Assembly (NCBI RefSeq): GCF_003383615.1
Contig: NZ_QNUL01000020.1
Span: forward strand, 1 to 64,000
DNA: 64,000 nucleotides
Reading direction: 5' to 3'
DNA from: Dyadobacter luteus
GTDB lineage: Bacteria; Bacteroidota; Bacteroidia; Cytophagales; Spirosomataceae
Made by a program: the position numbers and the translations under genes. This document shows positions 56,080 to 64,000 of this stretch, piece by piece. The notes beneath the pieces are model-generated. The model was not told the origin of the DNA. It searched no databases and saw nothing but the letters and a program-made list of their open reading frames with translations. Numbering within the stretch: position 1 is the stretch's first letter; each line of letters opens with the position of its first letter.

Positions 56080-56661
56080 ATGAGGCTTCATATCAAAAAT
56101 ATGGTCTGTGATCGCTGCAAAAGGGTGGTGCAGGAAGAGATGGCAAAGCTGGGGATTGGTTTGACAAGTATTGAACTGGGAGAAGTGGAGACCGATACAG
56201 AACCTGATGCCGGCAAGCTGAAAGAAATACGTGAAACACTGGAAAGGAACGGTTTTGCATTGCTTGACGATAAAAAGGATGCATTAGTAGAGCATATCCG
56301 TACGCTCATCATTGAAGAAGTACAGTATCTGAAAGGCAACAAACCAAATCAGATGAATTTCTCGGATTATCTGGCAATGAAAACAGGTTATGAATATTCT
56401 TACATCAGCAACCTTTTTTCGACAGAAACCGGGCAGCCGATTGAACAATATATCATAGCGCAGAAAGTGGAGAAGGTGAAGGAATGGCTTTCTTACAATG
56501 AGTTATCACTGAGCGAAATGGCATGGCGCCTATCTTACAGCAGCGCTGCACATTTGAGTAATCAGTTTAAAAAAGTAACCGGAATTACGCCCGGAGCATT
56601 TAAAAAGAGTAATACAGTTGCCCGTAAAACCCTGGATCAGGTGGGAGAAAAAACATTATAA
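56080..56661 (+). CDS. AraC-family regulator with HMA-like N-terminus
   Basis: 193 aa. Residues 1-65 look like a heavy-metal-associated domain: MRLHIKNMVCDRCKRVVQEE carries CxxC (Cys10, Cys13), and ERNGFALLDDKK matches the end of the HMA fold. The rest is an AraC-type double helix-turn-helix (FSDYLAMKTGYEYSYISNLF; LSEMAWRLSYSSAAHLSNQFKKVTGITPGAFKKS). A copper-sensing activator or repressor for the surrounding genes is the natural reading. This architecture recurs in Bacteroidota but is little characterised, as far as I know. Confidence 0.88.
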   Translation: MRLHIKNMVCDRCKRVVQEEMAKLGIGLTSIELGEVETDTEPDAGKLKEIRETLERNGFALLDDKKDALVEHIRTLIIEEVQYLKGNKPNQMNFSDYLAMKTGYEYSYISNLFSTETGQPIEQYIIAQKVEKVKEWLSYNELSLSEMAWRLSYSSAAHLSNQFKKVTGITPGAFKKSNTVARKTLDQVGEKTL

Positions 56662-56688
56662 ATAATTGATACTTTAAACCACATGTAT

Positions 56689-56925
56689 ATGAACAAATTG
56701 ATTTATGCCTCTATGATTCTGTTGCTAACTGCCTGTGCAGGAAATACAGAAAAAACAGAAAAGTCTGAAACAACAACCGAAGCCGCGCATGCAAAGGCTT
56801 ATGCTTGTCCCATGAAATGTGAAGGGGACAAGACCTACGAGCAGGCCGGATCCTGCCCTGTATGCAAAATGGAGCTCCAGGAAGTTGCAATGGCTGAGGC
56901 AGACTCAACCGGACACGTACATTAA
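56689..56925 (+). CDS. Heavy-metal-binding-domain lipoprotein
   Basis: 78 aa from ATG 56689. Lipoprotein signal (LIYASMILLLTACAGN, Cys at TAC). The mature part has YACPMKCEGDKTY and GSCPVCKMELQEV, the CPM...CPxCxM pattern of the heavy-metal-binding domain seen in CusB, CopA and YHS relatives. It is probably anchored in the periplasmic face of a membrane and binds copper or silver. It lies 27 bp after the AraC gene. Confidence 0.85.
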   Translation: MNKLIYASMILLLTACAGNTEKTEKSETTTEAAHAKAYACPMKCEGDKTYEQAGSCPVCKMELQEVAMAEADSTGHVH

Positions 56926-56952
56926 TCAATTGAATCTAAAACTGATATAAAA

Positions 56953-57294
56953 ATGAAAAAGACAATAGCACTATTCGCCACTGCTATATTGATGGTTTTT
57001 CAGGTAGCAATGGCCGATGGAGACAAGGTCGTAAAGATCAAAACGACAGCTGTATGTGAAATGTGCAAAGCTCGTATTGAGCGTACTTTGGGTCTTTCCA
57101 AAGGTGTGAAAGAATCGAATCTGGATTTGAAAGACAAAACGGTGACGGTAAAGTATAATCCGAATAAAACGAGTCCTGAGGCAATCAGAGAGACAATTAT
57201 CAATACCGGGTACGATGCGGATGACCAGACGGCCAATATGAAAGCGCATGATAAACTGCCAAGCTGCTGCCGCAAAACAGCCGCGCCACACTAA
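56953..57294 (+). CDS. Periplasmic HMA-domain protein
   Basis: 113 aa with a signal peptide (MKKTIALFATAILMVFQVAMA). The HMA domain has VCEMCKARIERTL (CxxC) and the strand KTVTVKYNPNKTSPEAIRETI, ending GYDADDQ. A C-terminal tail KLPSCCRKTAAPH adds two cysteines. Likely a periplasmic copper-binding carrier working with the neighbouring lipoprotein and outer-membrane protein; co-transcribed (27-bp gap). Confidence 0.9.
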   Translation: MKKTIALFATAILMVFQVAMADGDKVVKIKTTAVCEMCKARIERTLGLSKGVKESNLDLKDKTVTVKYNPNKTSPEAIRETIINTGYDADDQTANMKAHDKLPSCCRKTAAPH

Positions 57295-57312
57295 GAACTA
57301 GACGACTTTTTT

Positions 57313-58698
57313 ATGAAAAAGCAACTGAACATACTGGTTTTTGCTGGTATGCTAGCCACTGCTTTGCCTGTTTCGGCGCAGCATGAGCACCACAGCAAAC
57401 CCGATACTACCAAAACTTCCATGCATGGCGGCCATAGCAAGCCGGATAGTGCAGTAACTGATAAGCATGAGCACCAACATAATGGCGGGCATAGCATGAC
57501 CCATAATTTTTCGCTGAGCTTACCGATGACCAGAAACGGATCGGGTACAGGTTGGCAGCCCGACGCTACGCCTATGTATGCCTACATGAAGCATAGCGAC
57601 AAATGGAATTACATGTTGCACGGAAGCTTGTTCCTGCGTTATACATCTCAGAATTTTAACAATAGTGAAAGAAAAGGAGCTGATGCAAAATTCAGTTTTC
57701 CTAACTGGGTGATGGGTATGGCGCAGCGGCAGGTTGGGAAAAACGGTTTACTGACCTTCAGAGCAATGGTTTCTATTGATCGTTTGACAGATGGCGGAGC
57801 GGGGTATCCGTTGCTGTTTCAGTCTGGTGAAACCTGGCAGGGCAGTCCTTTAATTGATCGCCAGCATCCACATGATTTGATCTCGGAACTGGCAGTAGGA
57901 TATACCCAACGTATTAATGAAAAACTGGATCTGACTATTTATGCAGGATACCCGGGAGAACCGGCTTTGGGGCCGACTGCCTTTATGCACCGGATGTCTG
58001 CCTTCAATAATCCGGATGCAGTATTGGGACATCACTGGCAGGATGCGACGCATATTACTTTTGGCGTTGTGACAGCCGGTGTTCGTTATGGAAAATTCAA
58101 ACTGGAAGCTTCCAGCTTTACAGGAAGAGAGCCTGATGAAAATCGTTTCAATTTTGACAAACCCCGTTTTGACTCTTACAGCTATCGCTTACTGTTTAAT
58201 CCTTCCAAAAACTGGGCATTACAAGCGTCACGCGGTTTTATCAAAAGTCCGGAAATCAGTCATCCCGACCATAATGTAAACCGAACAACTGCTTCTGTAC
58301 AGCATTCGGGCAAACTGACGGGGCAAAACAGATGGGTGGCATCTTCGCTAGTATGGGGTTACAATAGTTCCGAAGGACATAAAGAACATTCATTGCTGGC
58401 GGAATCCAATTTGCAATTGAATAAATGGGCGGTATATGGTCGTTATGAATTTGTTCAAAAGAGCTTTAACGAGTTGGGTATAATCGGGTCCGAACTTCCA
58501 GCTAAAGATGTGTTGCCTGTGTCGTTGTTCTCTTTGGGTTTGAACCGGCAGGTCGCTTCATTCAGTAATACACTGGTGCAGGCAGGCGCGCAGATTGGTA
58601 TTTATGCCACAGATCCATTCCTGAAATCAGTGTATGGAACAGCGCCACTTTCGGGTCAGGTTTATTTGAGGGTAACGCCGGGGAGGATGGGGATGTAA
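57313..58698 (+). CDS. Histidine-rich outer-membrane protein of the copper cluster
   Basis: 461 aa. After a signal peptide (LNILVFAGMLATALPVSAQ) comes a His-rich stretch (HEHHSKPD, MHGGHSKPD, HEHQHNGGHSM) of 50 residues that probably binds metal. The rest (FSLSLPMTRNGSGTGWQPDA ... YLRVTPGRMGM) is a predicted beta-barrel, with conserved-looking GSPLIDRQHPHDLISELAVGY. The product is not characterised; similar proteins accompany copper operons in Bacteroidota. It may be an efflux pore or a metal sink. Confidence 0.7.
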   Translation: MKKQLNILVFAGMLATALPVSAQHEHHSKPDTTKTSMHGGHSKPDSAVTDKHEHQHNGGHSMTHNFSLSLPMTRNGSGTGWQPDATPMYAYMKHSDKWNYMLHGSLFLRYTSQNFNNSERKGADAKFSFPNWVMGMAQRQVGKNGLLTFRAMVSIDRLTDGGAGYPLLFQSGETWQGSPLIDRQHPHDLISELAVGYTQRINEKLDLTIYAGYPGEPALGPTAFMHRMSAFNNPDAVLGHHWQDATHITFGVVTAGVRYGKFKLEASSFTGREPDENRFNFDKPRFDSYSYRLLFNPSKNWALQASRGFIKSPEISHPDHNVNRTTASVQHSGKLTGQNRWVASSLVWGYNSSEGHKEHSLLAESNLQLNKWAVYGRYEFVQKSFNELGIIGSELPAKDVLPVSLFSLGLNRQVASFSNTLVQAGAQIGIYATDPFLKSVYGTAPLSGQVYLRVTPGRMGM

Positions 58699-58791
58699 AT
58701 TTGATAGATTTAAGTAATAATTTGAAAAAATACTCTTACAATGAATTATAAATGATTGACGCTAATCTTTAATATACAGAGATATATATCA

Positions 58792-59121
58792 ATGTTAAAT
58801 TTTCTGAGAGGTAATAGCTTGATAGTATCGATTTTAGCATGTGTTTTTGTGGACACTGCTTCTTTCTTTACGTATAGCTGTTTGTGGGTAGGATATGGGG
58901 ATCAGGCTACAACAAAAACAATCTTAGTAATTATTTCAATTCTTGCTATTCCGGCTGTAATTAGCTTAGCAATCAGCTCTTTTCATAGGGAAAATAATCC
59001 CTCGAATGATTTTGGCACTGGTTGTGTTTTAACTATGTTCTTAATATGCCAGATTTTAATAACGTTTGTTTTTAGTTTACCTATGTTATTTTTGGATCTG
59101 GAAATTTTTCAACGTAATTGA
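58792..59121 (+). CDS. Small integral membrane protein, unknown
   Basis: 109 aa from ATG 58792 (an upstream ATG at 58756 adds 12 residues). Three hydrophobic segments: LIVSILACVFVDTASFFTYS, ILVIISILAIPAVISLAI and VLTMFLICQILITFVFSLPM. No domain recognised. The region is more AT-rich than its neighbours. The gene lacks recognisable relatives by eye, but the membrane topology looks real. Confidence 0.5.
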   Translation: MLNFLRGNSLIVSILACVFVDTASFFTYSCLWVGYGDQATTKTILVIISILAIPAVISLAISSFHRENNPSNDFGTGCVLTMFLICQILITFVFSLPMLFLDLEIFQRN

Positions 59122-59179
59122 ATTGAGATATTAATACACTTAGGGTGTAAAGACTTTCGGACTTTAAGTTTTTATAGAT

Positions 59180-59578
59180 ATGTTAAGGAGGAGATTGATC
59201 GTATGTTACATATTATCAATGTTATTATTACTCTTGACATCATTTTCATGTCTTGCTCAAAAAATGCCTGTCCCCCATAAAGTGGAAGCTGAATTTCCCG
59301 GTGGTACTTCTAAGATGTATATGTTTTTTGGAAAAAATTTCAAATATCCTGAAGAGGCAATAAAAGCAAATGTTTCAACAGGCCCGATATGGATCCAATT
59401 GAAGATTGATTCGGTCGGTAAGGTTAGAGATATAAGAATACTTAAAAGCCCTGGTTTTGGGTTTAACGAAGAATGTGTCAGAGTTATTAAACTTATGCCT
59501 GCTTGGCAACCAGCTAAAATTTCGGGAAAGCCAGTTTCTTCCATCTATAAGTTTCCATTACAAATTTGTTTAGAGTGA
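59180..59578 (+). CDS. TonB C-terminal-like protein
   Basis: 132 aa with a signal peptide (CYILSMLLLLLTSFSCLAQ). The mature part fits the TonB_C domain: FKYPEEAIKANVSTGPIWIQ, KIDSVGKVRDIRILKSPGFGFNEECVRVIKLMPAWQPA and a last strand SIYKFPLQICL. It lacks the usual transmembrane helix plus Pro-rich linker, so it is a stand-alone periplasmic or lipid-free form. Its role in energy transfer is uncertain. Confidence 0.8.
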   Translation: MLRRRLIVCYILSMLLLLLTSFSCLAQKMPVPHKVEAEFPGGTSKMYMFFGKNFKYPEEAIKANVSTGPIWIQLKIDSVGKVRDIRILKSPGFGFNEECVRVIKLMPAWQPAKISGKPVSSIYKFPLQICLE

Positions 59579-59658
59579 TAAGCATCCCTTTTTGGGAGCA
59601 GGCCACCTTTTCCCATTTCTCAGTACCTTTACAGCTCCATATTTAATCAGCAACAACA

Positions 59659-60402
59659 TTGGCCTGGTATCATAATTATTTCAAAGGATTACCTCAGCGC
59701 GCCTGGAAACTTCATCAGGACGAAGAGTACACGGAATACGAAGTCGATTTTCTCAGAGATGTGCTTGAAATGCATGAAGATCAGAAAGTGCTGGATTTGC
59801 TTTCGGGTTACGGACGACATGCCATTCCGCTGGCAACAGCTGGTATAGATGTGACTTGCATCGATATTTCATCCGAATATTGTGATGAGTTAAGCGCGGT
59901 GGTAAGGAAAGAGAAATTGCCGATTGAGGTGATTTGTGATGATGTGCTGGATCATGATTTTGGTACAAGGCAATTCAATTCTGTTTACTGTTTCGGTAAT
60001 AGCTTCAGCTTCTTCCCACGTGGTGATATGCAGCGGCTTATCCAGCAGGTTTCGGATGTACTATTGCCGGGTGGCTATTTTGCGATCCATACCGAGCATA
60101 TTGCTGAAAGTATTTTACCTCATTTTCAAACCAGAAACTGGATGCCGGTACAAGGTGATATCTATTACCTGGCTGAGAATGAATACAATGCAGAAGGTGG
60201 CTATATAGAAGCCGAGCAGACTTTTATCTCAGGTTCGGAAACGAAAACGTACTGTGTGAGACAGTACATCTATACACTTTCTGAACTTTGTGCCATGCTG
60301 GCAAGAGCTGGCTTTGAAGTCACAGCCACTTTTTCCAATCTGGAAGCGGATCCGTTTCAGCTGGGAGACGAACAGCTTTACCTGATCGCTAAAAAATCAT
60401 AA
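59659..60402 (+). CDS. Class I SAM-dependent methyltransferase
   Basis: 247 aa with a TTG start at 59659, chosen because AWYHNYFKGLPQRAW follows directly and no ATG lies before the conserved part. SAM-binding motif I is VLDLLSGYGRHAIPLA, motif II CIDISSEY, and FNSVYCFGNSFSFF a later motif. Substrate unknown. The 3' end abuts the convergent YeeE/YedE gene without gap. Confidence 0.85.
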   Translation: MAWYHNYFKGLPQRAWKLHQDEEYTEYEVDFLRDVLEMHEDQKVLDLLSGYGRHAIPLATAGIDVTCIDISSEYCDELSAVVRKEKLPIEVICDDVLDHDFGTRQFNSVYCFGNSFSFFPRGDMQRLIQQVSDVLLPGGYFAIHTEHIAESILPHFQTRNWMPVQGDIYYLAENEYNAEGGYIEAEQTFISGSETKTYCVRQYIYTLSELCAMLARAGFEVTATFSNLEADPFQLGDEQLYLIAKKS

Positions 60403-60906
60403 TCAGTGTGGGAGCCTGGATCTGAGTAATCCGTAAGTCCAGGTTCCTGCAATAGCGCTCAGCAGCGTAACGATGATCGCCAGAAACCCACTTCCGATCT
60501 GAGCAAACAGTGGTCCCGGACATGCGCCAGTGATTGCCCAGCCTATACCAAACAGCAGTCCGCCATAAATCTGTCCTTTATTGAAGGTTTTGTCGGGGAT
60601 GCTGACAGTCTCTCCATCCATCGTGCTGACTTTGAATCGTTTGATCAACTGCACAGAAATCAATCCTACGAATACCGCAGACCCAATCACGCCATACATG
60701 TGAAAAGAATCAAAACGGAACATTTCCTGGATCCTGAACCATGAAACGATCTCGGCTTTCACAAATACAATACCGAACAGCACACCGACGATCAGATATT
60801 TAATATTTGACAAAATATTCTCCGGTTTCTCCTGCTGGTTCATTCCATCAAAATCATCCTGTCCGGTTTTTGCTAAACTTTTTGGTTCTGAATAAGTACT
60901 TTTCAT
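60403..60906 (-). CDS. YeeE/YedE (DUF6691-type) membrane protein, second copy
   Basis: 167 aa, four hydrophobic segments (IKYLIVGVLFGIVFVKAEIV, VIGSAVFVGLISVQLI, IYGGLLFGIGWAITGACPG, GFLAIIVTLLSAIAGTWTYG). The conserved Cys lies in GWAITGACPGPLFAQIGSG. YeeE/YedE proteins transport thiosulfate or related sulfur species. It forms a split pair with the next gene (6-bp gap), each giving half of the fold. Confidence 0.9.
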   Translation of the reverse strand: MKSTYSEPKSLAKTGQDDFDGMNQQEKPENILSNIKYLIVGVLFGIVFVKAEIVSWFRIQEMFRFDSFHMYGVIGSAVFVGLISVQLIKRFKVSTMDGETVSIPDKTFNKGQIYGGLLFGIGWAITGACPGPLFAQIGSGFLAIIVTLLSAIAGTWTYGLLRSRLPH

Positions 60907-60912
60907 GATGAA

Positions 60913-61488
60913 CTACTTGACGAGTTGAAATAAAACCGGGAATAGTAAATGCGTGCATGCGAATCCTCCGATCATGAAACTGATGGTAGCCACCAGCGAT
61001 GGCCATTGCAGATTACTTAGCCCCATGATGGCGTGTCCGGAAGTACATCCACCTGCATAACGTGTTCCGAATCCAACCAGAAATCCTCCCAGTACCATAA
61101 ATATCAGCCCTTTCAGAGAAAGGATGTTTTGGACTGAAAAGAGGTCCAGCGGCATTAAGCCTCTGAAATCGGTAACGCCGAGCTGAGCCAGTGCTTGCTG
61201 AGTAGATGCGGAAATGACAATCTGGTCAGGATTGGAAAGCCAGAAAGTGGCAACAAATCCTCCGAGCGTAATGCCTCCTACAAAAAAGAGATTCCATATT
61301 CCCTTTTTCCAGTCGTATTGAAAAAAGGGAATATTGGCAGGGATCACAGCCGCGCAAATGTGTCGCAGAGAGGAAGATATTCCGAATGATTTGTTGCCCA
61401 AAAGGAGCAATACAGGAACAGTAAGTCCGATCAAAGGTCCGGCGACATACCAGGGCCAGGGTTTACGCAAAAGTTCAATGAAATCCAT
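60913..61488 (-). CDS. YeeE/YedE membrane protein, first copy
   Basis: 191 aa. Hydrophobic helices at the N-terminus (WYVAGPLIGLTVPVLLLLG), centre and C-terminus (ATISFMIGGFACTHLLFPVL). The signature GTRYAGGCTSGHAIMGLS holds the reactive Cys proposed to relay sulfur. It pairs with the 60403-60906 protein and follows the MBL-rhodanese gene by 22 bp, the standard Bacteroidota sulfur operon. Confidence 0.92.
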   Translation of the reverse strand: MDFIELLRKPWPWYVAGPLIGLTVPVLLLLGNKSFGISSSLRHICAAVIPANIPFFQYDWKKGIWNLFFVGGITLGGFVATFWLSNPDQIVISASTQQALAQLGVTDFRGLMPLDLFSVQNILSLKGLIFMVLGGFLVGFGTRYAGGCTSGHAIMGLSNLQWPSLVATISFMIGGFACTHLLFPVLFQLVK

Positions 61489-61510
61489 ATTGCATCCGTT
61501 TTAAACAATT

Positions 61511-62896
61511 TTAGGAAACCAGAGGTACATCCGTTTTGGCCACCTCACCATATCCGCCTTCAATGTTGACTACATCTTCAAATCCTCTTGATTTCAGAAT
61601 AGAAGCTGCCACCATCGAGCGGTAACCGCCTGCACAATGGATGTACAGCATTTCATCCTTCGGAAATTCTTCCATTAGGTCGTTCAGGTAATCGAGTGGC
61701 AGGTTTTCGGCATCTTTAATATGACCTGAATTGAATTCGTCAGGTTTTCTGACATCAATCACCTGTATATTTCCGGTTTTATAATGGCTGGCAAATTCTT
61801 CTGCTGTGATAGAAATGATAGAATCCGTTTCTTTTCCTGCTTTTTCCCAGGCATCAAAACCCCCATTGAGGTAGCCGATAGCAAAGTCGTATCCCACACG
61901 GGCAAGCCTGGTAACGACTTCCTCCTCTCTTCCGGGATCGGCTACGATAAGGAGCTGCTGTTTTAAATCCGGTACAAGTGCGCCAACCCAGGGAGCAAAT
62001 CCGCCATCAATTCCGATGTTGATAGAGTTAGGTATGAAACTATTTGCGAATGCTGAAGCTTTGCGGGTATCCAATACAAGCGCTCCGGTTTGATTGGCTT
62101 TCGCTTCAAAAGCCTCAGGAGAGAGAGCCTGGTCACCACGTTCTATCACATCATCAATACTTTCGTAACCATCTCTGTTCATCCGCACATTCTCAGGGAA
62201 ATACTGGGGAGGTTCTGTGAGTCCGTCGGTAACTTCTTTAACAAACTCTTCTTTAGTCATATCAGCCCTCAGTGCATAATTGAACAGTTTCTGTTTACCC
62301 AGGGTATCGGAAGTCTCCTTGCTCATATTTTTACCGCAGGCAGACCCCGCACCATGTGCAGGATATACGATCACGTCATTGGGAAGCGTCATGATTTTAG
62401 TACGCAGACTATCATATAACATTCCGGCCAGATCACTCATTGTCAGATCACCTTTTTGTGCCAGATCGGGGCGACCTACATCACCTATAAATAACGTATC
62501 ACCACTGAAAAGAGCAACCGGTTTTTCAGTTTCGTCGAACAACAAATAGCTGGTCGATTCCAATGTATGGCCAGGTGTATGCAGCGCTTTAATCGTGATA
62601 TCTCCTACACGGAATACTTCACCATCTTCAGCAATATGTGCCTTAAATCCGGTTTGAGCACCAGGTCCGTATACAATTTCAGCGCCTGTTTTCTCTGCGA
62701 GGTCAATATGTCCGGATACAAAATCAGCATGAAAATGGGTTTCAAAAACGAATTTAATTTTTGCGCCTGTTTTTTCTGCTTTCTGAATATACGGCTGCAC
62801 TTCACGCAGGGGATCAATGACAGCAGCTTCGCCGTTGGAAACGATGAAGTAAGCTCCCTGAGCCAGACAACCGGTATATATTTGTTCAATCTTCAT
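61511..62896 (-). CDS. MBL-fold hydrolase with two rhodanese domains (persulfide dioxygenase-like)
   Basis: 461 aa. The N-terminal metallo-beta-lactamase fold has ETHFHADFVSGH (HxHxDH), HTPGHTLES, FSGDTLFIGDVGRPD and VYPAHGAGSACG, as in ETHE1-type persulfide dioxygenases. Two rhodanese domains follow. The first (about 265-355) has no Cys at the active-site loop (LLIVADPGREEE), while the second has YIHCAGGYRSM with the catalytic Cys. It would oxidise or transfer persulfide sulfur, linked to the YeeE/YedE transport pair. Confidence 0.93.
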   Translation of the reverse strand: MKIEQIYTGCLAQGAYFIVSNGEAAVIDPLREVQPYIQKAEKTGAKIKFVFETHFHADFVSGHIDLAEKTGAEIVYGPGAQTGFKAHIAEDGEVFRVGDITIKALHTPGHTLESTSYLLFDETEKPVALFSGDTLFIGDVGRPDLAQKGDLTMSDLAGMLYDSLRTKIMTLPNDVIVYPAHGAGSACGKNMSKETSDTLGKQKLFNYALRADMTKEEFVKEVTDGLTEPPQYFPENVRMNRDGYESIDDVIERGDQALSPEAFEAKANQTGALVLDTRKASAFANSFIPNSINIGIDGGFAPWVGALVPDLKQQLLIVADPGREEEVVTRLARVGYDFAIGYLNGGFDAWEKAGKETDSIISITAEEFASHYKTGNIQVIDVRKPDEFNSGHIKDAENLPLDYLNDLMEEFPKDEMLYIHCAGGYRSMVAASILKSRGFEDVVNIEGGYGEVAKTDVPLVS

Positions 62897-62916
62897 AAAA
62901 GGTAAAAGTTTGTAAA

Positions 62917-63735
62917 TCAGTCCTGAAGACCGGCTGTGGTGTACTCAGCCAATGCATCATTTTCTTTTTTGATGAATATTGTATTTCTGTTGATAGTTAG
63001 TTTTTGATGTGTATGGCGCTTGTATAGAATGGTAAACACAATAGCGAGTGCGATGGTGCAACCTCTGAGCACATTTGCGGGAACATTACCCAACGCACTA
63101 TGGTCCATTTCAAAAAGCGACCAGCTCAGGTTCATCAGAGAATGTAAAAAAACGGGAACCCACAAATTGTAATTCCATTCGCTATACAACCACGCAAACA
63201 GGCATGCTCCGCTGAATGTGATCATGAAGATGCCCACCAGTTCTCCTGCATCCTGACTCTGATATAAATGGCCGGATGCGAAAATAACTGCTCCCAGTAT
63301 AATAGCGGGAATAAATCCCAGGCGACTATGCCTGTACAGTACTCCGAAAAGAAAGCCGCGAAAGTAAAGTTCTTCCACAAAACCTGCCACAAATGTGCTT
63401 GCTATGAGTTGCTGTATTTCCTGCTTGGCATTGAAGTCAAAAAAGAAAAATCCGCCGATAAACATAGGTAAACTGAATAGCAGGGCAAGTAATAAGGCTT
63501 TTCCTGCGTTTCCGGACAATCCCAACTCCGAAAAAATACCGGCTTTTGTTTTTATAAAATAGGTTCCGATAAAAACAGGTACGCCAATAAGCGCATAGGT
63601 GATGCAGTAGCTGAGCAAGCCAAACCGGGTGATGGTATCCAGTGCCGATTTGGTTTCACCGAAGTACCGAAACAGGATGTGGTATGCCAGAAAAGAAATG
63701 GCTACAATACAGATGGTTCGTAAAGTTGTATTCAT
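62917..63735 (-). CDS. CPBP-family intramembrane glutamic endopeptidase
   Basis: 272 aa with about eight hydrophobic helices. The Abi/CPBP motifs are VEELYFRGFLFGVLYRH (EExxxR) and VIFASGHLYQ (FxxxH). The family cleaves prenylated or other membrane peptides, and some members protect against bacteriocins; the role here is unknown. First gene of the minus-strand unit, 20 bp before the MBL-rhodanese gene, so co-transcription is possible. Confidence 0.9.
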   Translation of the reverse strand: MNTTLRTICIVAISFLAYHILFRYFGETKSALDTITRFGLLSYCITYALIGVPVFIGTYFIKTKAGIFSELGLSGNAGKALLLALLFSLPMFIGGFFFFDFNAKQEIQQLIASTFVAGFVEELYFRGFLFGVLYRHSRLGFIPAIILGAVIFASGHLYQSQDAGELVGIFMITFSGACLFAWLYSEWNYNLWVPVFLHSLMNLSWSLFEMDHSALGNVPANVLRGCTIALAIVFTILYKRHTHQKLTINRNTIFIKKENDALAEYTTAGLQD

Positions 63736-63949
63736 TCCGGCTGAGTATGGTGGTGATCAACAAAAATAGGAATAAAGGTGCGGGTATTTCTACCCGGCCC
63801 TATTCCAAATTTACTTCAATCAAAACCTTGACAGAGCTTCAATAAGTTTCGGCTCTGATACTGATCTTTATCATTATTAAAGACGAAGCAGTATTGAAAA
63901 ATTAGTTTGTATTTTTTTTGTAAAATATTGATAGTCATCAATTCAATGT

Positions 63950-63984
63950 ATAATAGCTATTGGCTAATTGCCAACAGCTATTAT
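63950..63984. promoter_or_regulatory. Long inverted repeat near the right edge
   Basis: ATAATAGCT / AGCTATTAT flank an inner TTGGC / GCCAA stem with loop TAATT; one A-C mismatch separates the stems. It could be a terminator or operator of a gene beyond the window. The gap 63736-64000 shows no gene. Confidence 0.5.
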
Positions 63985-64000
63985 ACCTTTACCGATTTCC

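Noticed and set aside
1..64000. tRNA or rRNA genes
   Set aside because: None of the usual conserved stretches (for example a T-loop GGTTCGAATCC) was noticed in gaps; a tRNAscan run would confirm.

Overview
The window looks like chromosomal DNA from a Bacteroidota member, most likely a Cytophagales genus related to Dyadobacter or Spirosoma. This is an inference from the gene content: DUF4136, DUF2490, DUF4369/TlpA and YfhO proteins, a SusC-like TonB receptor preceded by an HYC_CC_PP-type protein, GH109, paired YeeE/YedE proteins with an MBL-rhodanese protein, and a general lack of Shine-Dalgarno sites. No rRNA or tRNA gene was seen.

Left part (1-14 kb). The window opens inside the 3' end of a group II intron, followed by a decayed DUF3800 fragment. 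Next comes a complete type I CRISPR-Cas locus of I-B character, all on the + strand: cas6, cas5, cas3, cas8, cas7, cas4, a pRiA4b ORF-3-like gene, cas1, cas2, a leader, and a long array (67 repeats of 30 bp from 9508 to 13888, plus one decayed terminal repeat). Two spacer pairs in the array match the same protospacer at the same 5' register. Their differences fall mainly at codon third positions, which records repeated immunisation against diverged relatives of the same phages or plasmids.

Middle part (14-48 kb). This is mostly housekeeping and metabolic DNA: two Gfo/Idh/MocA enzymes, envelope proteins, a GlcD/GlcF-type FAD and Fe-S oxidoreductase, threonine biosynthesis (thrA, thrB), an A-type Fe-S carrier, a sugar nucleotidyltransferase, modABC, an aminotransferase with prephenate dehydrogenase, a LacI-controlled GHMP kinase/GH109 unit, YfhO, pfkA, YdcF and TlpA-type proteins. 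Mobile or accessory pieces are set into it: a MNT/HEPN toxin-antitoxin pair placed between thrA and thrB with its own palindrome and coupled start codons, a RAYT transposase flanked by two REP-like elements, a 162-bp palindromic MITE-like element, and a frameshifted thioredoxin lipoprotein gene.

Right part (49-64 kb). A copper/heavy-metal region holds a CopA-type ATPase, an HMA chaperone, a cysteine-rich exported protein, a TonB receptor, an AraC regulator with an HMA-like CxxC N-terminus, a metal-binding lipoprotein, a periplasmic HMA protein and a His-rich outer membrane protein. An alginate lyase gene lies inside it. After some small envelope genes and a methyltransferase comes a minus-strand sulfur unit (CPBP protease, MBL-rhodanese, two YeeE/YedE proteins).

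The most notable points are the TA module wired into the threonine operon, the paired homologous spacers, the mutated first repeat, the extra gene between cas4 and cas1, and the metal-sensing AraC fusion.
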